64,000 nt of DNA from Margaritifera margaritifera (taxonomy: Eukaryota; Mollusca; Bivalvia; Unionida; Margaritiferidae), in assembly GCA_029931535.1 (NCBI GenBank), contig JAQPZY010001521.1, positions 434,001 to 498,000 of the forward strand, given 5' to 3'. Numbering within the stretch: position 1 is the stretch's first letter; the number at the start of each line of letters is the position of its first letter. The translations under genes were made by a program, and so were the position numbers. Below are positions 1 through 9,540 of this stretch, piece by piece. The notes under the pieces are model-generated. The model saw nothing but the letters and a program-made list of their open reading frames with translations, was not told the DNA's origin and did not search any database.

Positions 1-1084
1 TAAAACGTTCCATTTCGAATCTTTTCATCTAATTTAAAAATGTGCAATATTTTCTTTTAATTACTTCTGTAGATATCATTGCAAGATGCATTGTTTTCTA
101 GACTTGACGAATTCTGTGGTTTACATATTCCAAAATTCCTGATTGAATACACTGGTTAATTTAAAATAGGAGTTGAATGTTCCTGCATGGCGATATGTGC
201 TACAGAAAAAATGAATTATGAAATGTTGTAAATGTTGAAGAAAAAAAAAACATGGTGCATTTTGCATATTTAAGAAATAGCTCGTTCAGGCCCCAATTGT
301 GTCAGGTAAACACCGGTTTTGCGAGCTCAAGGATTATGATTTATTTCTTTTGTAGCTTATTTATTAAATTTAAAATAATGTTGTCATATCCACGAAAGTA
401 AAGTTAAGTACGTTTAAGTTTGGTGCAATATATGTTTTCCGCAATGGAGATGGTATAAAGCAGTAAGTTTATGATGTGATGTGTTATTTGTTTGCTCTAA
501 TGTATTTGGAATACTCGCTGGAATGACACCAATTTCCATAGCCAGAACGTATTAGAGAAAGGGATTCAACTCGATACAGAAATGTCTATTATTATAGCAA
601 CTCTCACCAATTGCTGAACATAGATAAAGTCAATGAATTAAATACATATTTTTACCCAATACGGTATGATATTGGATAGAGGACAAAACGTTTCTACTAA
701 AATTGCATGCAGTTGGAGGATGTTAAAATTGTAAACAAAGACATAAAGGTTCTTGTGCATAAATATATCCAGGAGCCGCTGTGGATAAGAACAAAAGTTT
801 TCTAATGTCAGAAATCATTAGTTTTATTATGATATGATTTGCAATAACAAACTAGAAAGGTTATTGCCTTGTTAGAAAAATTATATTTATTACTGTGTCC
901 TCTCTTACTCCGTTTGTAAACATCCATTTTAAAAATAGAAAAATCTGTGTGTCCATCTTCAAAAAAGTGAAATCATCTTCCTTTTAATCATCTTGTTACT
1001 TCCTTCTTTACACCCGCACTTAAACAAAAGATAAGACGTGTCCATTTCTTTTAGAACAAAAGTCTATATTGGCAATAGCCTATT

Positions 1085-1392
1085 TTAGGACAAAAGGTGT
1101 TTTTGGTAGGTATTTTGTTATTTACTTTTATAATATTGGTTTTTTATTTCTTTTAAATTTTATCCTGTAGTCTGTGTTAGAGGGAGATGAATAAACATGT
1201 TTTACTAGATATTTATTTTCTTACCTTTATGATATTGTTTTCTGTTTCTTTTACATTTCATCCTGTATTCTGTGTTAGAGGCAGATGAATAAAGATGTTT
1301 TAAGTAGGTATTTTGTTCTTGATCTTTACGATATTGTTTTTCATTTCTTTTATATTTCATCCTATATTCTGAGCTAGAGGGAGTTGAATGCT
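1085..1392. repeat. ~98-bp minisatellite, about 3 copies, unit 1
   Basis: Repeats of the form 'gatgtttt..gtaggtattttgttctt..ctttatgatattgtttt..atttcttttaaatttcatcctgtattctgtgttagag' begin near 1097, 1197 and 1293. In units 2 and 3 they lie at ~12705-13003 and ~24331-24629. A diverged version is in unit 5 at ~63680-63898. The reverse strand gives a repeat-derived frame with recurring EYRMKYKRN-like blocks that should not be read as a protein. Confidence 0.75.
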
Positions 1393-1540
1393 GATTTTGT
1401 ACTAGTATATATGCAACATATGAAGTCGTCTGAAAATGTCTTGAAATTTATACGTTAATGATAGTTGCAAACATGGTAAGTTAGACATTATTGTGTATTT
1501 TAACGTGATCAAACATTTATACTTTTAAAATAAAAAAAAA

Positions 1541-2309
1541 ATGGATAGCACAACCATTAAAATATTATCTGCAAACTGGTATGAATTAGGATATATTGAA
1601 CAAAATGCAAGCATGTGTTTAATTACCTCAGGAGAGAAAATCATCTATATTGCTAACAGGATACGCATATTATTGAAGATAACACATCACACGTCAGAGC
1701 TTAATCATCTGGTGTGTGATGTGTTATCGTCAATACTATGCTGCATGTTCAAACTGTATTGCCTGTTTTTGACTCACACACTGCCAATCGTTACAAAAGT
1801 AAATCTTGTTCTTCAGAGAGATGCGCCAATTATTCAAGTCCTCAGAAAGAGACTACAACGAATATTCAAATGTAGCAAAACAAACAACAGGTATGCCCAA
1901 AGGATCGTTTATTGGTCCATTCCTATTTCCTGACTATATGAACGATATAGCTGATAGTTTAAAATCTGCTATATGCTGATTTGCAGACGACTCCTCGTTT
2001 GCAACTAGTTTTTCTGAGTGTATGATGAGTACAGACATGAATGATTAAAAGAAATCTCTTTACTGTATGCATAATTTATGTCAGATCACATAGAGTATTG
2101 TCGTCATTATCTATTGTTAATCAGCTATAATAAAATCAACCATGCCTCTCCTGGTAATGTTTGTATATAGATTGTAAGACTGTATATGTGTCTCTTGTCT
2201 ACATATTCGTATTTGTAATGGAGAGGAAAAGTAAGATTTAGAACTTTTTCCAGTCCTATTGCTGTGTATAATTAATTGCAATAAATTATGTTGAAACGAA
2301 ACGAAACGA
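1541..2309 (+). mobile_element. Non-LTR retrotransposon remnant with RT fragment and (CGAAA) tail, unit 1
   Basis: From 1890 the plus strand reads GMPKGSFIGPFLF, then YMNDIADSL, a TGA stop at 1977-1979, and FADDSS (1980-1997). These are the GxPQGSxLGP and FADD blocks of a reverse transcriptase of a non-LTR retrotransposon. After ~100 bp of eroded sequence comes a 3' terminal region ending in gaaacgaaacgaaacg at ~2309, a pentameric tail typical of such elements. A 130-codon ATG frame (1541-1933) covers the upstream part in a different frame and is not a plausible gene. The element is dead: stops, missing endonuclease, missing most of RT. Confidence 0.6.
1678..1728. repeat. Perfect 15-bp inverted repeat (hairpin), unit 1
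   Basis: Left arm gataacacatcacac (1678-1692) is exactly complementary to gtgtgatgtgttatc (1714-1728), with a 21-nt loop. The same hairpin occurs at 13292-13342 and 24918-24968. It sits inside the retrotransposon remnant, and its role is unknown. Confidence 0.8.
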
Positions 2310-3570
2310 TCGAAATGTCTTACTGCAGCATTGCACGAGGAAATTATTACCCATGAGTGATGGCAACTTACTTTGTTATGTACTCAGCACGTAACGTCCT
2401 AAGGAATTTTCAACTTTTTAGACTTTGTCAAACATTTACTCTGTGCCGTTAACCTCAGAGAGGGTTCAATATCAGGTCTATCATGACGCAGCAGCATGTA
2501 AACACACGACACGTCAAATTATGTATTCATACACAATGAAGTCATACAATAATTAGAACAAGGTTTCTTTTCAAACATATTTGCATTCAATTTAATTTTG
2601 TGAAAAGCAATTTAAATACAATCAATTATTTTATAAATTGGGGGTACCTAATAAATAAATAATAGTGTTTGTGCAGTTGGAAATTTTGGTATTGCCGGAA
2701 GTACATTGTGCTCGCAAACTCTCCTCGTTGCACTTCGGTCTCGAACATGCTATCTAACAGTACGAACAATGTAATCAATAATTATCATATGACTACAGTT
2801 TATTTAGATGAATATACCTTGATCCAAATATTAGGTATAGTAACATCCTGCTACGTCATATTGACATCATGATATGATGTAAGGCAAATGCGTAATGAAC
2901 AAGTCATCCAAATGCTTTTTAAAGTCATTTCACTGTTCTAGTCTTTTTTTTTTTGTAAAACACAATTAGCACACTTCGTCATGTGATAAATATAGTCTAA
3001 TATTTATGCACATTGCATCTGAAATCTATGAAACCCTTGAATACTTTCATTTGAAATGAACACTCATATAAGATCATCTATTACCACAATATTGTGTCAA
3101 TTCTAATGGGTTATATAAATAAAGTTGTGCATCATCTGACAGGGATGATTGTCTAAAAGGAAACAAAGTAGCCTGGAGTGAAGGTCTACCGCACCTCAAG
3201 CTTTCTCGCATTTGGAGTTGTCTTGTTTTCGTTAGTAAACTGTAATATGAAAGAAAACTATAGTGGGATGGTTAAAGTTTCCTGAATCAGTGGGACATGA
3301 CAGCATAAACAGTGAAGAAAAACCTCTCTCTCTCTCTTTCCGAATCTCTGTTTCAAACATATAACTAGGTTGGTTACTTGTGTAGTTAAGAAACGAAACA
3401 TACTGAAAGAGAAATGCACAAACGGAACCAGATTCATAAAATATTGATTAGATATTGTTCAGGCATTCTATTTGTATCATTCCCAAGAAGGTCATGAAGC
3501 TATCAACGAACGAACGTAGAAAACATTAGTATGGCAAGCACAATTCACAATAATTACATGAATTTAGTTT
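2310..3570. other. Unit interior without recognised gene
   Basis: AT-rich sequence between the retrotransposon tail and the ~0.2 kb-period repeat. Apart from a CT run near 3325 and a short 67-codon frame (2669-2872) that is opened or closed by single changes between units, nothing was recognised. Confidence 0.5.
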
Positions 3571-3577
3571 ATCAGCC

Positions 3578-4330
3578 TAGTATCCCTATACTACCTGGAC
3601 CTAATTAGCATTATCTCCAAGAAAGAATATTTTACCTGAAATTTTGTGAAATTTGCTGCAGATATGTATAAATTACCACAGATACATTAGGTTTTGGGGT
3701 GGGTAATGCTCATTAAAAAATGCAATTAAAATTCACAAAATTCACGCAATATATAGATAAATCAAACAAACGAAGTTTATTTGGTAGGTATCTGTATATT
3801 ACCCGACACGAACATATATATTACCTGAACGTTTGTGATATTCGAGGCAGGTATTTACGAATTATCTTATACAAATTAGATTTAGGTAATGGTAATTAAA
3901 AGGCAAACTCAATTCATAACAAATCAGAAGATAAACCCAGTTTATTTGGCAGGTATCACTATATTACCTGGACCTAGTTAGCATTATCTCTAGGTGATGA
4001 AAAGTGGCAGATAATTGAAATGTATCTATTTCTTACATATTAAGTTACCTGTTGAAAATGTGAAATATCGCTGACGAAATTAAACAAAATTAGGTAATGC
4101 ATAGCTACATCAGATAAACTTAGTTCATGTAGTATAAATCTGTATACTTAGCAGTTATTCGCATTATTTCCAGGTAAGTATATATTATCTAAATTTGTAT
4201 GGCGTTTGCGATAGGTACCTGTGGATTTCCTCAGATAATGTGAATTAAGATGTTTGGTATCCCTATATTACCTGATCACGAAGTCTCATTACCTGACAGC
4301 CAATCGTATTCAAACAGTAAATCATTTGTA
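3578..4330. repeat. Degenerate tandem repeat, period ~120-210 bp, ACCTG-rich, unit 1
   Basis: The core 'ggtatc..tatattacctgaacctagttagcattatctccaggt' restarts near 3578, 3786, 3951, 4136 and 4257. Each is followed by a block containing 'ttacctga..tttgtgatatt..gcaggtat' and 'taggtaatg.taattaaa'. Copies in unit 2 are at ~15190-15920 and in unit 3 at ~26822-27560. Short inverted words (ttacctg / caggtaa) recur within each period, so each copy could fold. Confidence 0.6.
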
Positions 4331-4591
4331 AGCTGCAATTGCACTGGTTAATCACTTTAGCTTTACAACGTGAATCCCTCACAACACAAGTCTGGATTTT
4401 GTATTTTCATTGAAGGTAGAATATGCATATGCAGTCAATGTCAAATAAAAGCAAATGGTCATTATGTTATATGCAGTTCGATTCTTCTTTGAGCATGATA
4501 ATAATATGCATCTAGATCTTCCTTCAGAAGTTGAAGGAAGGGGTATTGAGGAGGGGAGATTATTTAGTTATTACATAATTATAACCTATCA

Positions 4592-4993
4592 CGTGGCTCT
4601 GTGAGGTCTATGCCAACGAGGGTCTGCTGAAAAACTCATATTTTCTTGTAACGCCAGAACAAGGCTGTCACAAAATTGGGAAAAGTGATTTGAGTGGCTG
4701 ATGAGATAACGTTATGTTTCGTGTCAACACGGAGAGTTTCATTGGCTGATTGAGACACGGTTCCTGCATAGGCATCTGTTTACAAACTAGATTTTTATGA
4801 TAACCTTTTATTATTATAATGAACTATTTTGGCAGTGATTGCAGAAAGTATGCATATATCAATTTTGAGATGGCGAGAAATATCTTTGTTGTTTTGCTTG
4901 TACAAAGTTTGGCCGAAGCGCCTTCTATTGTTAAAAGCGATCAATGAATCAGTTTACTAGACTCTCTTATGGCGGATTACTCACAGAGCCACG
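4592..4993. mobile_element. 402-bp element with perfect 14-bp terminal inverted repeats (MITE-like), unit 1
   Basis: CGTGGCTCTGTGAG at 4592-4605 is matched by its exact reverse complement CTCACAGAGCCACG at 4980-4993. No coding capacity of note lies between, which fits a miniature inverted-repeat element. A target-site duplication was not evident. The same structure occurs at 16204-16605 and 53844-54246, and a version lacking its left end lies near 55530-55850. Confidence 0.55.
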
Positions 4994-4999
4994 CTAGAG

Positions 5000-5790
5000 T
5001 CTGGTAGAATGAGACTAGGTAGATTCTAACTTTTGGAACAGATATATTATAACATTTCCTATGACTTGAATGAGACAAATATTGCTCTGATATAGCTTTC
5101 TAGATTAATACGTTGAACAGTGAAATAATCTACACAAACTCGTCTACTGGTCGTAATATAGTAGAAGATAGCTCGTTCGTGGTCAGTATCACTTCCAGTA
5201 AGCAGTGAAATGCTAGTGTTCTGTTGTAGATATGTTTCAGTACATAGCGATCATCAACAAGCATTTAATATAAATTATGGTTTTTCACTGTTGAAAGCAC
5301 TGATGAAATTATCACCAAAATACTAATAAACACAATGCAAAAGCAAAATGGAGGGGATGTTTTCTTTAAATGTACTTTGCGCAATGACTGCTATTATTGT
5401 TTTCTGACTAACCATATATTGCAAATAAAAGGTTAACCTTTATTCCCAAGATTTACCATCATTAATTTTGAGAAATTCAACGATAACACAATTGCAGAAT
5501 TTAAGATGAATATTACGGTATGACCTGATAAAACAAAATCTTTTTCCCTTGCTCAAAAAGAGGTCTCGACTGGTGTAACCTGTATGTTAAAATTCTGTAT
5601 TGAGAAGCATAGGAGATGTGATAATAGAAACGAGTATCATCGTAAGTTTCCGGAAGTCACTTCACGTAATTATCGTCTTCCCGTTCGGCCACAGAGAAAG
5701 TTGGTGTAAGATTGAGAGTAAGTCTTAGGACACGTTGGAATAGTAATAAATACATAAATAAGACACTTACTTTGTAGTACCAAAAATATA
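5000..5790. other. Unit interior, nothing recognised
   Basis: AT-rich sequence between the TIR element and the internal duplication. It is conserved between unit 1 and diverged unit 4 (55850-56690). No open frame is preserved in both. Confidence 0.5.
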
Positions 5791-6640
5791 ATTTATTGGA
5801 CAGAAAAAAATGAATATCAGAGACATGACTTTAAAACTTATCAGATCTATCAAGTTATTTTAGACATTTAAATCACATGTGTAATAAATACATTAATGAA
5901 TATAATTTAATGGATACAATCTTTCATTCTAAAACACTCATTCCTGACATTTTCACAATAAGTTAATATTGTTTAAAATACGTACAATACCTAATTATGA
6001 ATTTACCAAGTCACCGAAAGTAACACTGAACTGCATCACAATTAACTTAAAAATTAAATCAGCTTTTTTTCTACATTCTCATGTATATGATAGATACGAG
6101 CGTAATAAAACAATACAACATATTTAAGTAAATGGAACACAAAAGAGGACAATACAAGGTTGAGCATATTTTTTTTTACCATTTGGGAAAGAAAAAAAAA
6201 ATAATAATAACTTTTTAATGCCAACAATATAATGTATTCAATACAATTAAAATAAGTACACAGCTTTTCAGCTCTATTTCATTTGTTTGGGACATTTAAG
6301 TAACACGTGCAAAAATAGATGAAGGAATGGAAGTTGACGGGTAATAAACTTTCATTCTACAACACACATTCATGGCATTTTCACAATAAGTTAATGTTAT
6401 TTACAATTTACATGCAGAACAGTCCATCTTTTTATCAGCCACACGGTAAATAATTATGCGTTTGCAATGTCTAACTACTTGAATTTGGTTCCGAACTCAG
6501 AAGGTAATGAAAAATTTAATCACAATTACATAAAAATTCAACAAACTTTGTCTTTGTACATTCATACGTATATAAAAATTACTGCTGTCATAAGAACAAT
6601 ACGCTGACATAAATCATCATTAAAAATATCATGTCAAATT
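5790..6640. repeat. Internal ~0.42 kb tandem duplication, unit 1
   Basis: Two imperfect copies, ~5790-6215 and ~6215-6640. The shared text includes 'tttcattcta.aacac.cattc.tg.cattttcacaataagttaat.tt', then 'cacaatta', then a ctaca/tgtaca-ttc-catgtatat block. It is also present in unit 2 (~17400-18250) and unit 4 (~56690-57605), so it predates the array. It lies just 3' of the minus-strand gene and probably forms its downstream region. Confidence 0.6.
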
Positions 6641-6654
6641 TGTTCTTAAGAAAT

Positions 6655-6828
6655 TCAGTTAAGATATCCATTTCTCTCCAATAACTGAATGATGTCAAGA
6701 TAAAGTAATCTTAGATATTTACATAGACGTTTTTCCATAGATCCATTAAACAAAGAAAAGGAAGACGAAGAACGTGTACCTTTATTGTCAAGCAATATAT
6801 CAATGACCGCCTTATTGCAATGATCATG
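6655..6828 (-). pseudogene. Possible disused 3' exon downstream of copy 1 (exon D)
   Basis: Read on the minus strand, this stretch is open from CAT GAT CAT TGC to a TGA at 6655-6657. It encodes about 57 residues with a serine run (RSSSSFS), a sequon (NGS) and an amphipathic helix near KYLRLLYLDIIQLLERNG. The diverged copy at 57816-57634 keeps the same frame with a clean 3-bp indel (one codon more here, ATC), as coding DNA would. In the diverged copy it follows a proper acceptor (tttcag); here the same site reads tttcaa, so normal splicing into it looks impossible. It may be a lost or alternative last exon of the cytokine-like gene. Confidence 0.4.
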
Positions 6829-6950
6829 CAATTGAAATAATTTAATACTTTATGTGAATGTAACCAGTCTATGAATAAAGGAGACATCAACTGATATATT
6901 TAGAGGCCACAGGCCCACGCTCTTTGATGAAGTCACTTGTACCGGGTAAA

Positions 6951-7379
6951 TTATAATCTATCGTTTATATACTTATACAGAAGGCTGAATTGTTCCAGAT
7001 TTTTCTCAACACCTCGCATAATGAAGTAGTTACGGAATAACTGGAAGGTAACGTTTAGAGGAATTTGGTCGCTAATTATAGATGAATTCAAGTATTGAGT
7101 GATAGATTCTCCCTGACTCAAGGATCCGATTTGAAGTCTACATAAGATGGCCGACAACTTGTCCATGGTCTTGTTCACATGACTGGAGGCTGCATCACTT
7201 ACGGCTAAATTATTGTAGATCGCTAACTCAGAGAAATTTCCGAAGTTGCTCTTGAAAAGTGTTCCAAGCTGGAGGGATAAAAATACATATAGATGAAATG
7301 CACCAAAAAGCAATAATAATATCACGTTTGTTTCCAAAGAAGACTGGTGTTCTGCATCAAAAACTCACTTTCATACCTT

Positions 7380-7449
<70 letters not shown>

Positions 7450-8351
7450 TGTGTGTGTTTGTGTGTGTGTGTGTGCTTGCGTTCCACGCATACCAAATCG
7501 GGCGGTACATTGTGGGCAAAGAAGCTTGATATATACCTGATATGTAGATACAATTTATTGTGTTTATGTGAGTTGCAATTCATATTAAACATTTCATTCA
7601 AACACATATTTTTCCAGGTAATATATATTTATACAAACAATATGAACGCAGAATGAGGATAATTAGAAATGAAGTATTTCACAAATAGATAAATGGAATT
7701 AATGTCATCTGGTTATAGGGATCGTATGTTAATCTACAGAATACTGTCTTTAATAATTGGAACAGTCCAGACGCACTGACTTTTCGCTCTCATTGAAATG
7801 TCTACTTACACCTTGCTGAATGTCAAGGCCTGCTACAATTTCGTCAGCGTTGATAGTCTTGAAATACTGAAAGTTGTCGTTGTCCAAAAACGTGACCATC
7901 TTAGAGCTACCAATAGCATGAGTCATCTGCAAATGTTCAAGTATGCAAGAAACATGTATTGGAAATTACCATTTGAAGTTTTTATTGCAAATTATATTTC
8001 GTTGTTCCTACCGTTTAACAGTTAAAATGATGTGGATTGTTTTGGATATTCTTTTTCTCATTAAAATCTTTTAAGGTGTGGTGGCGAATATAATTGATTA
8101 AATCTCATGAAATTTAGCTGTAACGGTGGTAAACAGTTTCGGAATTGCAATAGGTTTGAGGTGAGTGAGTGTAGGTATACTTCCTCACTGCCCTTCTTTT
8201 CCAGCTTAAAAATAGTAACTTTTCAACAATACACACATTCATTTGGCTATTTTCAGTAAAAGAACTACCCCATTTCAGACCAACCCGCACCCCACCGAAC
8301 TCCACCTCATGGAAAGAATCTTGGATCTCCGTCTGAGAAGGTATGATTTAT

Positions 8352-8400
<49 letters not shown>

Positions 8401-8670
8401 GTATTGCTTACTTGATGCTGGAGTCATGTACAAAGCTAAATATACTGACCTCTAATTTTGACTTTCCCGCAAGAGATTTCGCCTCATTCACGAGTGTATG
8501 TAGCTGTGATATCGTATACTTGCTTGTTCTCTTATTTCTTTCCGTAATAGTTATGGGTCCCCCGCATGGTGTCTGAATGATGTTAGTAATATCACCAACT
8601 GGGGCACTAAAGGCACCAAATAACTCTAGAGTAATCAAAAGACTTCTCAGAACCCAACTGTATGTAATAC
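6951..8670 (-). CDS. Secreted helical protein, cytokine-like candidate, copy 1 (3 exons; first exon not found)
   Basis: Three minus-strand exons join in frame. Exon A is 8670-8450 (acceptor TTTTCAG, enters in phase 1, donor GTCAGT). Exon B is 7926-7810 (acceptor TTTGCAG, donor GTAAGT). Exon C is 7268-6951 (acceptor CCTCCAG, ends at TAA). Both visible introns between exons are phase 0. The joined product is ~217 residues. It starts with a hydrophobic leader around LLITLELFGAF and a likely signal-peptidase site after AFSA. The rest is rich in amphipathic helices: one near QLHTLVNEAKSL, one at the start of exon C, one around HVNKTMDKLSAILCRLQ, and a C-terminal one from FQLFRNYFIM onward. Exon C has four N-glycosylation sequons (NFS, NKT, NSS, NVT). 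Two cysteines remain after the leader. Phase-1 leader intron followed by phase-0 introns and a helical fold fit class I helical cytokines; this is inference, as no family signature was searched. The first coding exon must lie upstream of 8671. Confidence 0.62.
7381..7476. repeat. (TA)n then (GT)n microsatellite in the intron, copy 1
   Basis: About 33 TA dinucleotides followed by a GT-rich run, between exons B and C of the cytokine-like gene. In unit 2 the tract (about 19000-19085) is shorter and interrupted by acatacat. In unit 4 it is at about 58448-58510. All open frames here are dinucleotide artefacts. Confidence 0.95.
8354..8398. repeat. (GA)n microsatellite in the intron, copy 1
   Basis: A pure GA run just 3' of exon A on the gene strand. 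It is shorter and interrupted in unit 2 (about 19968-19994) and lost in unit 4. Confidence 0.95.
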
Positions 8671-8679
8671 CTGAAAATA

Positions 8680-9443
8680 ATTAAATACGGTAAGTCAATA
8701 ACACATTTGATTATGCATATAATATAAGTCAAAGGCGTGCGTGTTTGAACAATTATTGAGTTTATTGACTCATACAAATGTTCAATTACTTAGTTATATT
8801 ATACAGTGCTTATGAGCAAATGTATACAACCGGTTGGCATTGACTTGTCATTCTTGACGATAAGAAGATGGGATTTTTTCAGTGGAAACGGTATGAAAGT
8901 TAAAATACAACGGTAAGTCAAATGTTACATTTGAAAGATAGTATCATTTATCTGCTCTACTTGAGAGCATTTTGATCGTTTTATCGTGTACAGGCAGCTA
9001 TAGGTTTAGTTTTTATATTGAATGTCACATATTTTCACTTTCAAAAGTTCAATATCTCTGACACAAATGGAGGCTTTTTTTGTAATGGAGCGGGCACTTC
9101 CCTCTCTAGTAGGGAGCGTATATTTCTCATGGATCATGTGTCAAATACATGAGACAAAACAATGTCCACTGCCGAACTCGATTGACTAAGGGTCCGTGTA
9201 GGAGAGGAGTTTTGACTGAAGATACTCTTACATTAAAGACTGAGGTCAATTATACTTTGGCAATACTACACTGATCTGCATATGTTTATCATGAAAATAT
9301 ACATTAAAAAATTCGACAACTTTAATAAGTGGCTAAGAAAAAGTTAACCAATAATAATAATAATAATAAATTCCTGGATGCAATCGAGAATAATCAAAAC
9401 GATAATTAAAATCTTATAATGTAATGTATGTGCATTTCTATGT

Positions 9444-9489
<46 letters not shown>

Positions 9490-9493
9490 AAGT

Positions 9494-9540
<47 letters not shown>

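Noticed and set aside
1541..1933. 130-137 codon ATG frame present in three units
   Set aside because: Overlaps a dead RT fragment in another frame and contains the hairpin; identity between units reflects duplication, not constraint.
6951..7337. 128-residue minus frame starting METNVILLLLFGAFHLYVF, which looks like a complete secreted protein
   Set aside because: The apparent leader lies before a good acceptor (tatccctccag at 7269-7279) and is best read as intron; the real exon starts at 7268. An alternative transcript starting here cannot be fully excluded.
7259..7656. Cluster of overlapping poly-YI, poly-VC and poly-HT open frames
   Set aside because: Translations of the (TA)n and (GT)n microsatellite on both strands, not genes.
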